A DNA stretch of 64,000 bases from Microbacterium maritypicum (GTDB lineage Bacteria > Actinomycetota > Actinomycetes > Actinomycetales > Microbacteriaceae), in assembly GCF_041529975.1 (NCBI RefSeq), contig NZ_CP168030.1:1302001-1366000 (forward strand), in the 5' to 3' direction. The position numbers and the translations under genes are program-made. A model generated the notes under the pieces. It was not told the origin of the DNA, did no database searches, and was given only the letters and a program-made list of their open reading frames with translations. The first letter of the stretch is position 1. Every line of letters begins with the position of its first letter. Positions 51,649 to 60,045 of the stretch are shown piece after piece.

Positions 51649-52716
51649 ATGATCGCCACGGCACCCGCAGCACCCGCAGCCGCAGAGGCCGCCCGCCCCG
51701 ACGGGACGGTGACCCTGAGCGGCGTCACGAAGTCGTTCGGCGAGTTCACCGCCGTCCGCGACCTCGACCTCGAGGTCGCCTCGGGCGAGTTCCTGTCGAT
51801 GCTCGGTCCGTCGGGCTCGGGCAAGACGACGGTGCTGCGCATGATCGCCGGGTTCGAAGACACCACCTCCGGCAGCATCCGCCTCTCCGGCGTCGACGTG
51901 ACCAGGACCCCTCCGCACGCCCGTCCGGTCAACACCGTCTTCCAGGACTACGCGCTGTTCCCGCACCTGACCATCGCCGACAACGTCGGCTACGGGTTGC
52001 GCGTCCGCGGCGAGGGCAAGAGCGCCAGGGCCGCGCGGGTGCAGACCTCGCTGGAGCAGGTGCGGCTCGACCACGTCGCCGACCGCCTGCCGCACCAGCT
52101 CTCCGGCGGGCAGAGGCAGCGGATCGCCCTGGCCCGCGCCCTCATCCTGCGCCCTCAGGTGCTGCTGCTCGACGAGCCGCTCGGTGCGCTCGACAAGCAG
52201 CTCCGTGAGCAGATGCAGATCGAGCTCAAGCAGATCCAGCGCGAGGTCGGCATCACCTTCATCTTCGTCACCCACGACCAGGAGGAGGCCCTCACGCTCA
52301 GCGACCGCGTCGCGGTGTTCAACGGCGGCCGGATCGAGCAGGTCGGCACCGCACGCGATGTGTACGAGCGCCCGGAGACCGAGTTCGTCGCACGCTTCCT
52401 CGGACTCTCGAACCTCATCGGCGGAGAGCTGGCCGAGAGCCTGACCGGCGACCGGCGGACCATGAGTGTGCGCCCGGAGCGGATGCGGCTGATCGGACCG
52501 GATGCGGCGCTCGCCGCGGGCGAGGTCTCGCTCACCGGCACCATCAGCGAGGTCGTCTACACGGGCCCCGCCACCCGCTACCTCGTCACGACCGATGCGG
52601 GCCTCGACCTCATCGCCGAACGCCCGAACGCACGCCACTCCGCCGACGACGACCTCGCCCGCGGACACCACGTCCGTGCTGTCTGGTCACCCGACCACGC
52701 GGCCCGGCTTCCCTGA
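51649..52716 (+). CDS. Polyamine-type ABC transporter ATPase (PotA-like)
   Basis: 355 residues from the ATG at 51649, which has GAGGAG 6 nt upstream; ATG 51631 is the alternative. Walker A LGPSGSGKTTVLR, signature LSGGQRQRIALARAL, Walker B VLLLDEPLGALD and a switch His in VTHDQEEAL, then a C-terminal TOBE-like regulatory domain (about 265-355). The nearby SBP and permeases are of the PotD/B/C type, so the substrate is probably a polyamine. Confidence 0.92.
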   Translation: MIATAPAAPAAAEAARPDGTVTLSGVTKSFGEFTAVRDLDLEVASGEFLSMLGPSGSGKTTVLRMIAGFEDTTSGSIRLSGVDVTRTPPHARPVNTVFQDYALFPHLTIADNVGYGLRVRGEGKSARAARVQTSLEQVRLDHVADRLPHQLSGGQRQRIALARALILRPQVLLLDEPLGALDKQLREQMQIELKQIQREVGITFIFVTHDQEEALTLSDRVAVFNGGRIEQVGTARDVYERPETEFVARFLGLSNLIGGELAESLTGDRRTMSVRPERMRLIGPDAALAAGEVSLTGTISEVVYTGPATRYLVTTDAGLDLIAERPNARHSADDDLARGHHVRAVWSPDHAARLP

Positions 52717-52789
52717 AGAACCGCACGTGAAACACCGCAACACCCGAACACCTGAGAACACAGCAGCACCGATCACGAAGGAGCGATCC

Positions 52790-53977
52790 ATGCGTAAGAA
52801 GATCCTGGCCACCGCGGCGATGACCGCGGTCGCCGCCCTGGCACTGTCCGGCTGTTCCACCGGCGGAGAGGAGACGCCGGCCGAAGGGGGCGGCGGACTC
52901 CAGATCGACGTTCCCGACATCGCGATGCAGGAGGAGCTCGGCGACTACGAGGGCGAGGTCAACATCGTCGCCTGGAGTGGATTCGTCGAGCCCGCCTGGA
53001 GCGACGCCTTCACCACCGAGACCGGCTGCGTCGTGAACCGCCGCGTCGCCGGCACCAGCGACGAGATGGTCCAGCTCATGCGCACCGGCGACTACGACCT
53101 GGTCTCCGCCTCGGGCGACGCGAGCCTGCGCCTGATCGCCGGTGGCGACGTGCAGCCGCTCAACCTCGAGCTCATCCCGAACTTCGGCGACGACATCGTC
53201 GAGGGCATGAAGGGTCAGATCTACGACACCATCAACGGCAAGTCCTACGGCATCCCGATCGGTCGCGGCGCGAACATCCTCCAGTACAACAGCGAGGTCG
53301 TGACCGAGGAACCCACCAGCTGGGACATCGCGTGGGAGGAGGACAGCCCCTACGCGGGCAAGGTCATCGCCTACGACGCCCCGATCTACATCGCCGACGC
53401 CGCGGTGTACCTGATGGCGCACGAGCCCGACCTCGGCATCACGAACCCGTACGCGCTCGACCAGAAGCAGCTGGATGCGGCGATCGACCTGCTCAAGCAG
53501 CAGAACGACATCGTCTCGGAGTACTGGTCCGACCCGGCCGCGCAGATCACCTCGTTCGCGGGCGGCACCACGGTGCTCGGCACGTCGTGGGAGGTGCTGC
53601 GCAAGCTCACCGAGGATGACAAGTTCAAGAGCGTGCTGCCGGAAGAGGGCTCGACCGGGTGGTCGGACGCCTGGATGATGGCGACCGAGTCGAAGAACCC
53701 GAACTGCGCCTACGCGTGGATGGACTACTCGTCCTCGCCGGAGGTGAACGGCGCGATCGCGATGAACTTCGGCATGGCTCCCGCGAACGCCGCCTTCTGC
53801 GACACCAGCGACGAGGCGAAGGCGCACTGCGACTACTTCAACGCCACGGACGAGGAGTACTTCAAGAACGTCTGGTTCTGGACGACGCCGATCGAGCAGT
53901 GCATCGACGGCCGCACCGACGTCACCTGCACGAACTTCCAGCAGTGGACGGACGCCTGGCTCTCGGTCAAGGGCTGA
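52790..53977 (+). CDS. Polyamine-type ABC substrate-binding lipoprotein (PotD-like)
   Basis: 395 residues. Lipoprotein signal MRKKILATAAMTAVAALALS then Cys22. Family 1/PotD-type solute-binding fold: GEVNIVAWSGFVEPAWSDAF, GRGANILQYNSEV and the hinge AIDLLKQQNDIVSEYWSD. Several extra Cys (CVVN, NCAYA, FCDT, HCDYF, QCID, VTCTN) suggest disulfides in the mature protein. GAAGGAG lies before the ATG. A hairpin follows the stop. Confidence 0.9.
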   Translation: MRKKILATAAMTAVAALALSGCSTGGEETPAEGGGGLQIDVPDIAMQEELGDYEGEVNIVAWSGFVEPAWSDAFTTETGCVVNRRVAGTSDEMVQLMRTGDYDLVSASGDASLRLIAGGDVQPLNLELIPNFGDDIVEGMKGQIYDTINGKSYGIPIGRGANILQYNSEVVTEEPTSWDIAWEEDSPYAGKVIAYDAPIYIADAAVYLMAHEPDLGITNPYALDQKQLDAAIDLLKQQNDIVSEYWSDPAAQITSFAGGTTVLGTSWEVLRKLTEDDKFKSVLPEEGSTGWSDAWMMATESKNPNCAYAWMDYSSSPEVNGAIAMNFGMAPANAAFCDTSDEAKAHCDYFNATDEEYFKNVWFWTTPIEQCIDGRTDVTCTNFQQWTDAWLSVKG

Positions 53978-53985
53978 GCCGCATC

Positions 53986-54013
53986 GAGGGGCGGGTCTTC
54001 CGGCCCGCCCCTC
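53986..54013 (+). terminator. Hairpin after the PotD-like gene
   Basis: Perfect 10-bp stem GAGGGGCGGG / CCCGCCCCTC between the SBP and the first permease, in the same position as the hairpin in the rhamnoside operon. Confidence 0.75.
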
Positions 54014-54051
54014 ACCTCCGCAGATCTTCCGCCACCACGAACGGGATCGAC

Positions 54052-54879
54052 ATGAAGCGCCGCCTCCGCATCGCCGGGCTCCTCGCTCTTCCGATGACCT
54101 GGCTCATCGGGATCTACATCTTCTCGCTGGTCATGCTCCTCGTGACCGCCTTCTGGATCACCGACCCCTTCACCTCGAAGGTGAAGCCCGGTTTCACGCT
54201 GCGCAACTTCGAGCAGCTCTTCGTCAACCCCGCCTACCTGTCGACGTCGCTGCGCACCCTCGAGATCGCGCTCGCCGTGACGGTGCTCGCCGTGCTCATC
54301 TCCGTCCCCCTCGGCATCTTCATGGCGAAGGTCGCCTCGCCCTGGTTGCGGGCACTCCTCGCGGTCTCGATCACCCTGCCGCTGTGGGCCGGCTACCTGG
54401 TCAAGGTGCTCGCGATGCGCATCACCTTCACCGAGCAGGGCTTCGCGAACTGGCTGCTCGCACCCCTCGGGCTCTCCGGCCCCGGTTTCAGCATCCTGAC
54501 CGTCGTGCTGACCCTCACGTACCTGTGGCTGCCGTACATGGCGGTGCCCGTCTACACCGCGATCCGACAACTGCCGCCCAACCTCTTCGACGCCTCCGCC
54601 GACCTCGGTGCGGGATCGTGGCGCACGATCGTCTCGGTCGTGCTCCCGCTCATCAAGCCCGCCCTCATCGCGGGTTCCGTGTTCACGTTCTCCCTGAGCC
54701 TCGGCGACTACCTCGTCGCCCGATTCGTCGGCGGCGACACGCAGATGATCGGCAGCGTGATCGCGTCGAACATCAACCTGAACCCGCCGCTGGCGGCCGC
54801 GTACTCGCTCGTGCCGATCGTCTTCGTCGTCGTCTACCTGGTGAGCGTGCAGCGCACCGGTGCTCTGGAAAGGATGTGA
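54052..54879 (+). CDS. Polyamine-type ABC permease (PotB-like)
   Basis: 275 residues, about six membrane segments; the EAA loop is NLFDASADLGAGSWRTIVSVV. Partner of the PotC-like protein. The ATG is 38 nt after the SBP hairpin. Confidence 0.92.
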   Translation: MKRRLRIAGLLALPMTWLIGIYIFSLVMLLVTAFWITDPFTSKVKPGFTLRNFEQLFVNPAYLSTSLRTLEIALAVTVLAVLISVPLGIFMAKVASPWLRALLAVSITLPLWAGYLVKVLAMRITFTEQGFANWLLAPLGLSGPGFSILTVVLTLTYLWLPYMAVPVYTAIRQLPPNLFDASADLGAGSWRTIVSVVLPLIKPALIAGSVFTFSLSLGDYLVARFVGGDTQMIGSVIASNINLNPPLAAAYSLVPIVFVVVYLVSVQRTGALERM

Positions 54880-54886
54880 GTCGCGC

Positions 54887-55699
54887 ATGCTGAGACTGTC
54901 CCGCACCTCCAAGGTCGTGCTCGGAATCATCGTCGCGATCGTGCTCGCGTTCATGTACATCCCGCTCGCGCTCGTCGTGCTCAACTCGTTCAACTCCGCG
55001 CGCATCGTGAGCTGGCCGGTCACCGGGTTCTCGCTCGAATGGTGGGGCAAGGCGTTCACCAGCGAGCCGGTGCGCGCGGCCCTGCTGAACTCGGTCCTCG
55101 TCGCCTCCGGTGCCACCGTGATCGCCGTGATCCTCGGAACGCTCGTGGCCTTCGCGCTGCAGCGGTACTCGTTCTTCGGTCAGCGCGCCGTGAATCTCCT
55201 CGTGGTGCTGCCGATCGCTCTACCGGGCATCGTCACCGGCGTCGCCCTGAACAACACGTACAACCAGATCCTGGAGCCCATCGGCATCCAGGTCGGCTTC
55301 TACGGCATGATCATCGCGCACGGCACCTTCTGCATCGTCATGGTGTTCAACAACGTGCTCGCGCGGCTGCGACGGATGAACCCCGGCATCGAGGAGGCGT
55401 CGAAAGACCTGGGGGCGAGCCCGTGGCAGACGTTCGTGCTGGTGACGCTGCCGCAGTTCCGCAGCGCGCTCATCGCCGGCGCCATCCTCGCCTTCGCCCT
55501 CAGCTTCGACGAGGTGTACGTGACGATCTTCACGGCTCCTCCCGGCGTCGACACCCTGCCGCTGTGGATCATGAACCAGATGGCGCGGCCCAATGAGGCC
55601 AACGTCGTCAACGTCGTCGCGACGGTCGTCATCGTCGCGTCCTTCATCCCGGTGTGGATCTCACAGCGGCTCGGGAAGGAGGTCGACGAGCGCGGCTGA
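54887..55699 (+). CDS. Polyamine-type ABC permease (PotC-like)
   Basis: 270 residues, about six membrane segments; EAA loop PGIEEASKDLGASPWQTFVLV. Starts 7 nt after the PotB-like stop, with AAGGA upstream. Completes the importer with the PotA/PotD-like proteins. Confidence 0.93.
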   Translation: MLRLSRTSKVVLGIIVAIVLAFMYIPLALVVLNSFNSARIVSWPVTGFSLEWWGKAFTSEPVRAALLNSVLVASGATVIAVILGTLVAFALQRYSFFGQRAVNLLVVLPIALPGIVTGVALNNTYNQILEPIGIQVGFYGMIIAHGTFCIVMVFNNVLARLRRMNPGIEEASKDLGASPWQTFVLVTLPQFRSALIAGAILAFALSFDEVYVTIFTAPPGVDTLPLWIMNQMARPNEANVVNVVATVVIVASFIPVWISQRLGKEVDERG

Positions 55700-55745
55700 C
55701 GCGGACGCGGGCGTCGCCGGATGCGGCGCTCGCTCAGATCTGGGG

Positions 55746-55765
55746 GACTGCAGGGGGCTGCAGTC
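55746..55765 (+). other. Hairpin between the PotC-like and amine oxidase genes
   Basis: GACTGCAG-GGGG-CTGCAGTC, an 8-bp stem with a 4-nt loop. It could be an attenuator or an operator for the downstream gene; no T-tract. Confidence 0.5.
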
Positions 55766-55811
55766 AGGCACACAGCAGTTTTCGGTCTTCCACGATCAAA
55801 GGAGTTCGTTG

Positions 55812-57203
55812 ATGGAAAAGCGCATGAGTGACGTCGTCTTCTCGCGGCGTGCAGTGCTGGGCGGGATGCTCGGGGCGGGCGCGATCATGCTCGTCGGGTG
55901 CGGGCCGGGTGAGGCATCGCCCTCGCCGTCCGCGGGAAGCGGAGGAGGGTCCTACGACGTCATCGTCATCGGGGCGGGCTCCGCCGGCATGGCCGCCGCG
56001 CGGGAGCTGATGGACGCCGGCAAGAAGGTGATCGTGCTCGAGGCGCGCGACCGCGTGGGCGGACGCCTGTGGACCGACCGCACCCTGATGAGCATCCCGC
56101 ACGAGCGCGGTGCATCGCTGTGTCACGGCGGGCCGGACACCGAGACCTGGGCCTGGGCGCAGAAGCTCGGGATCGAGGGGCGGAAGTTCGAGAACAAGTT
56201 CTCCCGCTACAGCCCGAGCACGCCGTGGGTCGGCTGGGACACCCCCGACTTCTACGCCTTCCCCGAGGGCACGCCCGCGCTCGCGGTGCCGCTGCCGGAG
56301 CCGACGGCGAAGGACTCGGCGCTGCAGTACCTGGAGCGCCTCGGCATCGCGCCGACGAACTACCCGCTCGCGCTGTTGGGCATCCAGGTCGACACCGAGC
56401 AGTTCGCCGTCTACCCGGCCTCCGGTGTCGTCGACACGCTGACCGCCTGCCTGACGGTGTCGAAGACCGGGGTGATCGAGCCCGACGGGTACGCCGGTGA
56501 CTACAAGCTGCTCGCGCCGTACGTCGACATCCTGAACGCCGTGGGGGAAGGCGTGGAGGTGCGGTTGGAGACGCCGATCGAGACGATCGACTACTCCGGA
56601 TCCGGAGTGAGCGTGCAGGCGGGATCCGAGACATTCGAGGCGGATGCCTGCGTCGTCACGGTGCCCATCGGGGTGCTGCAGAAGAAGTCGATCACCTTCT
56701 CGCCGCCGCTGGAGGACGACCGGATGGCGGCCATCGACGCGGTGAAGCAGACCGTCGCGTACAAGACCATCCTCGAGTTCGACCACCCGGTGCGCCCGGA
56801 GAGCTTCGACATGGTGAACCAGCACGACGAGGGGCCCTGCCAGTTCTGGGATGAGTCCACCGGGATGCCCGGCTACGACGGCCAGCTCATCGTGGCCTGG
56901 GACACCGGGGATCGCGCGCGGGAGCTGCTCGCGCTTCCGGAGAAGGAGCGGTTCGACGCGGCGCTCGCCGGAGTGCGCAAGCTCGCCGGCGACCAGGGGC
57001 TGGACTACGTGAACGCGTCGAACTACGACTGGCGCGACGACGAGTTCGCCCTCGGGGCGTATGCGACCGGCGAGCGGGATCAGGACACGATCTACCGGCC
57101 GGCGAAGGACACGCTGTTCTGGGCCGGGGCGATCAAGAGCTCGGTCGCGAGCGCGCACTCCAGCGGGCTCGAAGCGGCGCAGGCGGTGCTGGTCGCGTCG
57201 TAG
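55812..57203 (+). CDS. Flavin-containing amine oxidase, exported Tat lipoprotein
   Basis: 463 residues. Twin-arginine motif FSRRAVLGG (Arg12, Arg13) and a lipobox ending at Cys30 (MLVGCGPG). FAD-binding Rossmann motif at 49-88 (VIGAGSAGMAAARELMDAGK, then LEARDRVGGRLW). The C-terminal FWAGAIKSS-x-x-SAHSSGLEAA matches FAD-domain ends of polyamine and putrescine oxidases. It would oxidise amines outside the membrane to aldehydes, ammonia and H2O2. The ATG has AAAGGAG at 8 nt. Placement after the polyamine-type importer supports a polyamine substrate. Alternative start: ATG at 55824, keeping the Tat motif. Confidence 0.88.
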   Translation: MEKRMSDVVFSRRAVLGGMLGAGAIMLVGCGPGEASPSPSAGSGGGSYDVIVIGAGSAGMAAARELMDAGKKVIVLEARDRVGGRLWTDRTLMSIPHERGASLCHGGPDTETWAWAQKLGIEGRKFENKFSRYSPSTPWVGWDTPDFYAFPEGTPALAVPLPEPTAKDSALQYLERLGIAPTNYPLALLGIQVDTEQFAVYPASGVVDTLTACLTVSKTGVIEPDGYAGDYKLLAPYVDILNAVGEGVEVRLETPIETIDYSGSGVSVQAGSETFEADACVVTVPIGVLQKKSITFSPPLEDDRMAAIDAVKQTVAYKTILEFDHPVRPESFDMVNQHDEGPCQFWDESTGMPGYDGQLIVAWDTGDRARELLALPEKERFDAALAGVRKLAGDQGLDYVNASNYDWRDDEFALGAYATGERDQDTIYRPAKDTLFWAGAIKSSVASAHSSGLEAAQAVLVAS

Positions 57204-57271
57204 CGGCGCGGGAGTAGGGGAGGAGCGGGGCCGGTGGCGCACGTCCCGCTCCTCTGCCGCCTCGGCGCGAC

Positions 57272-57301
57272 TTTGACATAGGTCAAAATCTCGAATAGCG
57301 T
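57272..57301 (+). promoter_or_regulatory. Promoter and palindrome of the MocR-type gene
   Basis: TTGACA (57273-57278) and TAGCGT (57296-57301), 17-bp spacer, with the -10 ending 6 nt before the ATG (leaderless type). TTTGAC-ATAG-GTCAAA (57272-57287) is a perfect palindrome over the -35 and a likely autoregulatory site. Confidence 0.72.
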
Positions 57302-57307
57302 CGAGCC

Positions 57308-58669
57308 ATGGCACAGGCACGCGATCGCGACGACGTCTCCGACCGCATCGCGGGCGCCACCGCCGCCGAGATCTCGGAGAGCGTGCGCGATCTAGTCGAT
57401 CGCGGCGAGCTCGCCCCCGGCGATCACCTCCCCTCGGTCCGGGCCCTCGCCGCCCGCCTCGGCGTCAACCGCAACACGGTGCTCGCGGCCTACCGCTCGC
57501 TGGTCACCGCGCGCATCGCTATCACGGGCGGTCGCACCGGCACGACGGTGCTCGGTCCTGCGCAGAACCCCGACGAGGGCTTCACCGCGGGGACCGTGCT
57601 GCGCGACATCGGGAGCGGCAACCCCGATGCCGCGCACCTTCCCGACCTCGCCGCCGCCTTCGCCGGTGTCGAGCCCGCCCACGTGCTCTACGGCGAATCC
57701 GTGATCGATCCCGCACTGGCCGAATGGGCCACGGAGTGGATCGCCGCCGACCACCCTCGACCCTTCCGTCTGTCGATCACCGCCGGGGCCGTGGACGCCG
57801 TCGAACGCCTGCTCGCCCAGAGCCTGGTGCAGGGCGACCGCGTCGGCCTCGAAGACCCGTGCTTCCTCTCCAGCATCCACACCGCACGCCTGGCGGGGTA
57901 CGCGCCTGTCGCGATCCCCGTCGACCGCGAGGGGATGACCGTCGAGGGGCTGCGCACCGCACTGGAGAGCGGCGCCCGCGCGATCATCTGCACGCCGCGC
58001 GCACACAACCCGACCGGTGTCGGCATCAGTGCGGCGCGGGCGATGGCGCTTCGCGAGGTGCTCGCCGAGCACCCGCATGTCCTGATCGTCGAAGACGACC
58101 ACTTCTCGCTGCTCTCGACGACGCCCTACTCCAGCATCATCGCGCCCACCCATCACCGATGGGCGTTGGTGCGCTCGGTGTCCAAGTTCCTCGGACCCGA
58201 CATGCGCCTCGCGGTCACGGCATCCGACCCGGTCACCGCGAACCGGCTGGCCCTGCGACTCAGCCCCGGCACGATGTGGGTGAGCCATGTGATGCAGCGG
58301 CTCGCCGCCGGGATGCTGCGCGATACGGCGACCCAGAACCTGATCGCCGACTCCGGCGCGCACTATGCGGCACGCAACCGCGCGTTCGTCGCGCTGCTCG
58401 CCGAGCGGGGAGTGCACGCGCAGGGCGACGACGGACTCAACGTCTGGGTCGATGTCCAGGGCGATACCGCCGAGGCCGCCCGTCGCCTCGCGCTGCGGGG
58501 CTGGCTCGCCCGCTCCGGTGCGGAGTTCGCGCTCGATCAGGACGGCTCGACGAGTGACTCGCACCTGCGCCTGACCGTGCACGACCTCGATGAGGCCGAC
58601 ACGCAGCGCCTCGTCGAGGACCTCGCCACGGCCATCGCCGGTGTCCGTGCGACGGGGGAGGGGGCGTGA
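57308..58669 (+). CDS. MocR-family regulator (GntR-type HTH plus class I aminotransferase fold)
   Basis: 453 residues. GntR winged helix at about 20-75 (LAPGDHLPSVRALAARLGVN, RNTVLAAY), then a fold-type I PLP domain with Lys293 in VRSVSKFLGPDMRLA and the NPTG motif (AHNPTGVGIS). MocR proteins bind PLP-linked ligands to control transcription; the PdxR/PtsJ group regulates vitamin B6 and amine metabolism. It overlaps the next aminotransferase gene by GTGA. Probable effector linked to polyamine or GABA metabolism, not shown by sequence. Confidence 0.92.
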   Translation: MAQARDRDDVSDRIAGATAAEISESVRDLVDRGELAPGDHLPSVRALAARLGVNRNTVLAAYRSLVTARIAITGGRTGTTVLGPAQNPDEGFTAGTVLRDIGSGNPDAAHLPDLAAAFAGVEPAHVLYGESVIDPALAEWATEWIAADHPRPFRLSITAGAVDAVERLLAQSLVQGDRVGLEDPCFLSSIHTARLAGYAPVAIPVDREGMTVEGLRTALESGARAIICTPRAHNPTGVGISAARAMALREVLAEHPHVLIVEDDHFSLLSTTPYSSIIAPTHHRWALVRSVSKFLGPDMRLAVTASDPVTANRLALRLSPGTMWVSHVMQRLAAGMLRDTATQNLIADSGAHYAARNRAFVALLAERGVHAQGDDGLNVWVDVQGDTAEAARRLALRGWLARSGAEFALDQDGSTSDSHLRLTVHDLDEADTQRLVEDLATAIAGVRATGEGA

Positions 58670-59916
58670 GGGCGGGCGGTATGGCGGGCGCCGAGTACCG
58701 GATCGGGCGTTCCTCCCGGCTGGAGGGCGTGCTGTACGACCTCCGCGGCCCCGTCGCGGCACGCGCAGCCGAACTCGAGCGCAGTGGTGAGTCCATCCTG
58801 CGGCTCGACATCGGCAACCCGGCCCCCTTCGGGTTCGAGGCTCCGGCGGCCATCGTCGAGGCACTGCGCTCCGCGCTCCCGCACGCGCACGGCTACTCGG
58901 AATCGGCGGGTCTGCCCGAGACCCGCGAGGCCATCGCCGCGCACTACGCCCACCGCCGCGGTTTCCCCGCTCTCTCGATCGACGACATCACGGTCGGCAA
59001 CGGCGTCTCCGAGCTCGTCGGACTCACTCTGCAGGCCTTGCTGGAGCCGGGCGACGAGGTGCTGATCCCGAGCCCGGACTATCCGCTGTGGACCGCATCG
59101 ACCGTGCTCTCCGGAGGGCAGCCGGTGCACTACCCCTGTGTCGAGTCCGAAGGCTGGATGCCCGACCTCGCAGCGATGGAGTCGCTGATCGGCCCGCACA
59201 CCGCAGCGATCGTCCTCATCAACCCGAACAACCCGACGGGGGCGGTGTACGGGCGCGAGGTGCTCGAGCAGATCGCCGAGCTCGCGCGACGACACGGGCT
59301 GCTGCTGCTCTCCGATGAGATCTACGACCGGGTCGTCTATCCCGGATTCGAGCACCTCTCCACCGCGCAGGTCGCGCCGGATGTGCCCTGCGTCACGTTC
59401 GCCGGGCTGTCGAAGACCCATCGCGTCGCGGGCTACCGCGCCGCCTGGATGACGGTCACCGGGTTCCATGCCGATGACCAGTTCCTCTCCGGCGTGCGCC
59501 TGCTGGCGTCCATGCGGATGTGCGCATCGGTTCCCGCGCAGCACGCGATCACGGCCGCGCTGACGCAGGATGACTCGCTCGACGCGCTGGTCGCATCCGA
59601 TGGCCGGCTCACGCGGCAACGGGATGCGGCGCTCGACGCGCTCGACGCGATTCCGGGTATCCGCACCCAGGCCGCGGGTGGGGGGCTGTATCTCTTCCCG
59701 CGCCTCGATCCGGAGCTGCACCGCATCGACGACGACGAACGGCTGGTCCTCGACCTCCTCGACGCGGAGCGTATCCTCCTCGTGCACGGGAGGGCGTTCC
59801 ACCTGCGTACCCCCGATCACGTCCGGATCGCCTTCCTCCCCCAGACCGACGTGCTCGCCGACGCGCTCCGACGCTTCGGCTCCTTTCTGAGCGGATACTC
59901 GCCGCCAGCATCCTGA
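58666..59916 (+). CDS. Class I aminotransferase, alanine-type
   Basis: 416 residues from the GTG overlapping the MocR stop (ATG 58681 is an alternative). PLP-binding Lys250 in TFAGLSKTHRVAGYRAAW, NPNNPTGAVYG motif and SDEIYDRVVYPG. The SKT-x-RVAG-x-R form is the AlaA/AspC-like group that converts pyruvate/2-oxoglutarate pairs. Coupled to MocR, it could use an amine-derived amino donor; alanine-glutamate transamination is the conservative call. Confidence 0.9.
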   Translation: MRAGGMAGAEYRIGRSSRLEGVLYDLRGPVAARAAELERSGESILRLDIGNPAPFGFEAPAAIVEALRSALPHAHGYSESAGLPETREAIAAHYAHRRGFPALSIDDITVGNGVSELVGLTLQALLEPGDEVLIPSPDYPLWTASTVLSGGQPVHYPCVESEGWMPDLAAMESLIGPHTAAIVLINPNNPTGAVYGREVLEQIAELARRHGLLLLSDEIYDRVVYPGFEHLSTAQVAPDVPCVTFAGLSKTHRVAGYRAAWMTVTGFHADDQFLSGVRLLASMRMCASVPAQHAITAALTQDDSLDALVASDGRLTRQRDAALDALDAIPGIRTQAAGGGLYLFPRLDPELHRIDDDERLVLDLLDAERILLVHGRAFHLRTPDHVRIAFLPQTDVLADALRRFGSFLSGYSPPAS

Positions 59917-59929
59917 GCGCCTCCGACCC

Positions 59930-60000
59930 GGTGGAGTGACCGAGTGGCCAGGTCGCGGTCCGCAAGACCGTGCACGCAGGTTCGATTCCTGCCTCCACCT
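59930..60000 (+). tRNA. tRNA-Cys (anticodon GCA)
   Basis: 71 nt cloverleaf: acceptor GGTGGAG / CTCCACC, D-stem ACC / GGT with GG in the loop, anticodon stem GCGGT / ACCGT, T-stem GCAGG / CCTGC with TTCGATT loop, discriminator T73. No CCA encoded. Anticodon at 59962-59964 is GCA and U73 is the Cys identity base. The anticodon loop reads CCGCAAG, so position 33 is C, not the near-universal U, and position 38 is G. Confidence 0.9.
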
Positions 60001-60045
60001 CAGACCGGGCTCACTCGAGCCGACGCCGACGAAGGGCCTTCCGCC

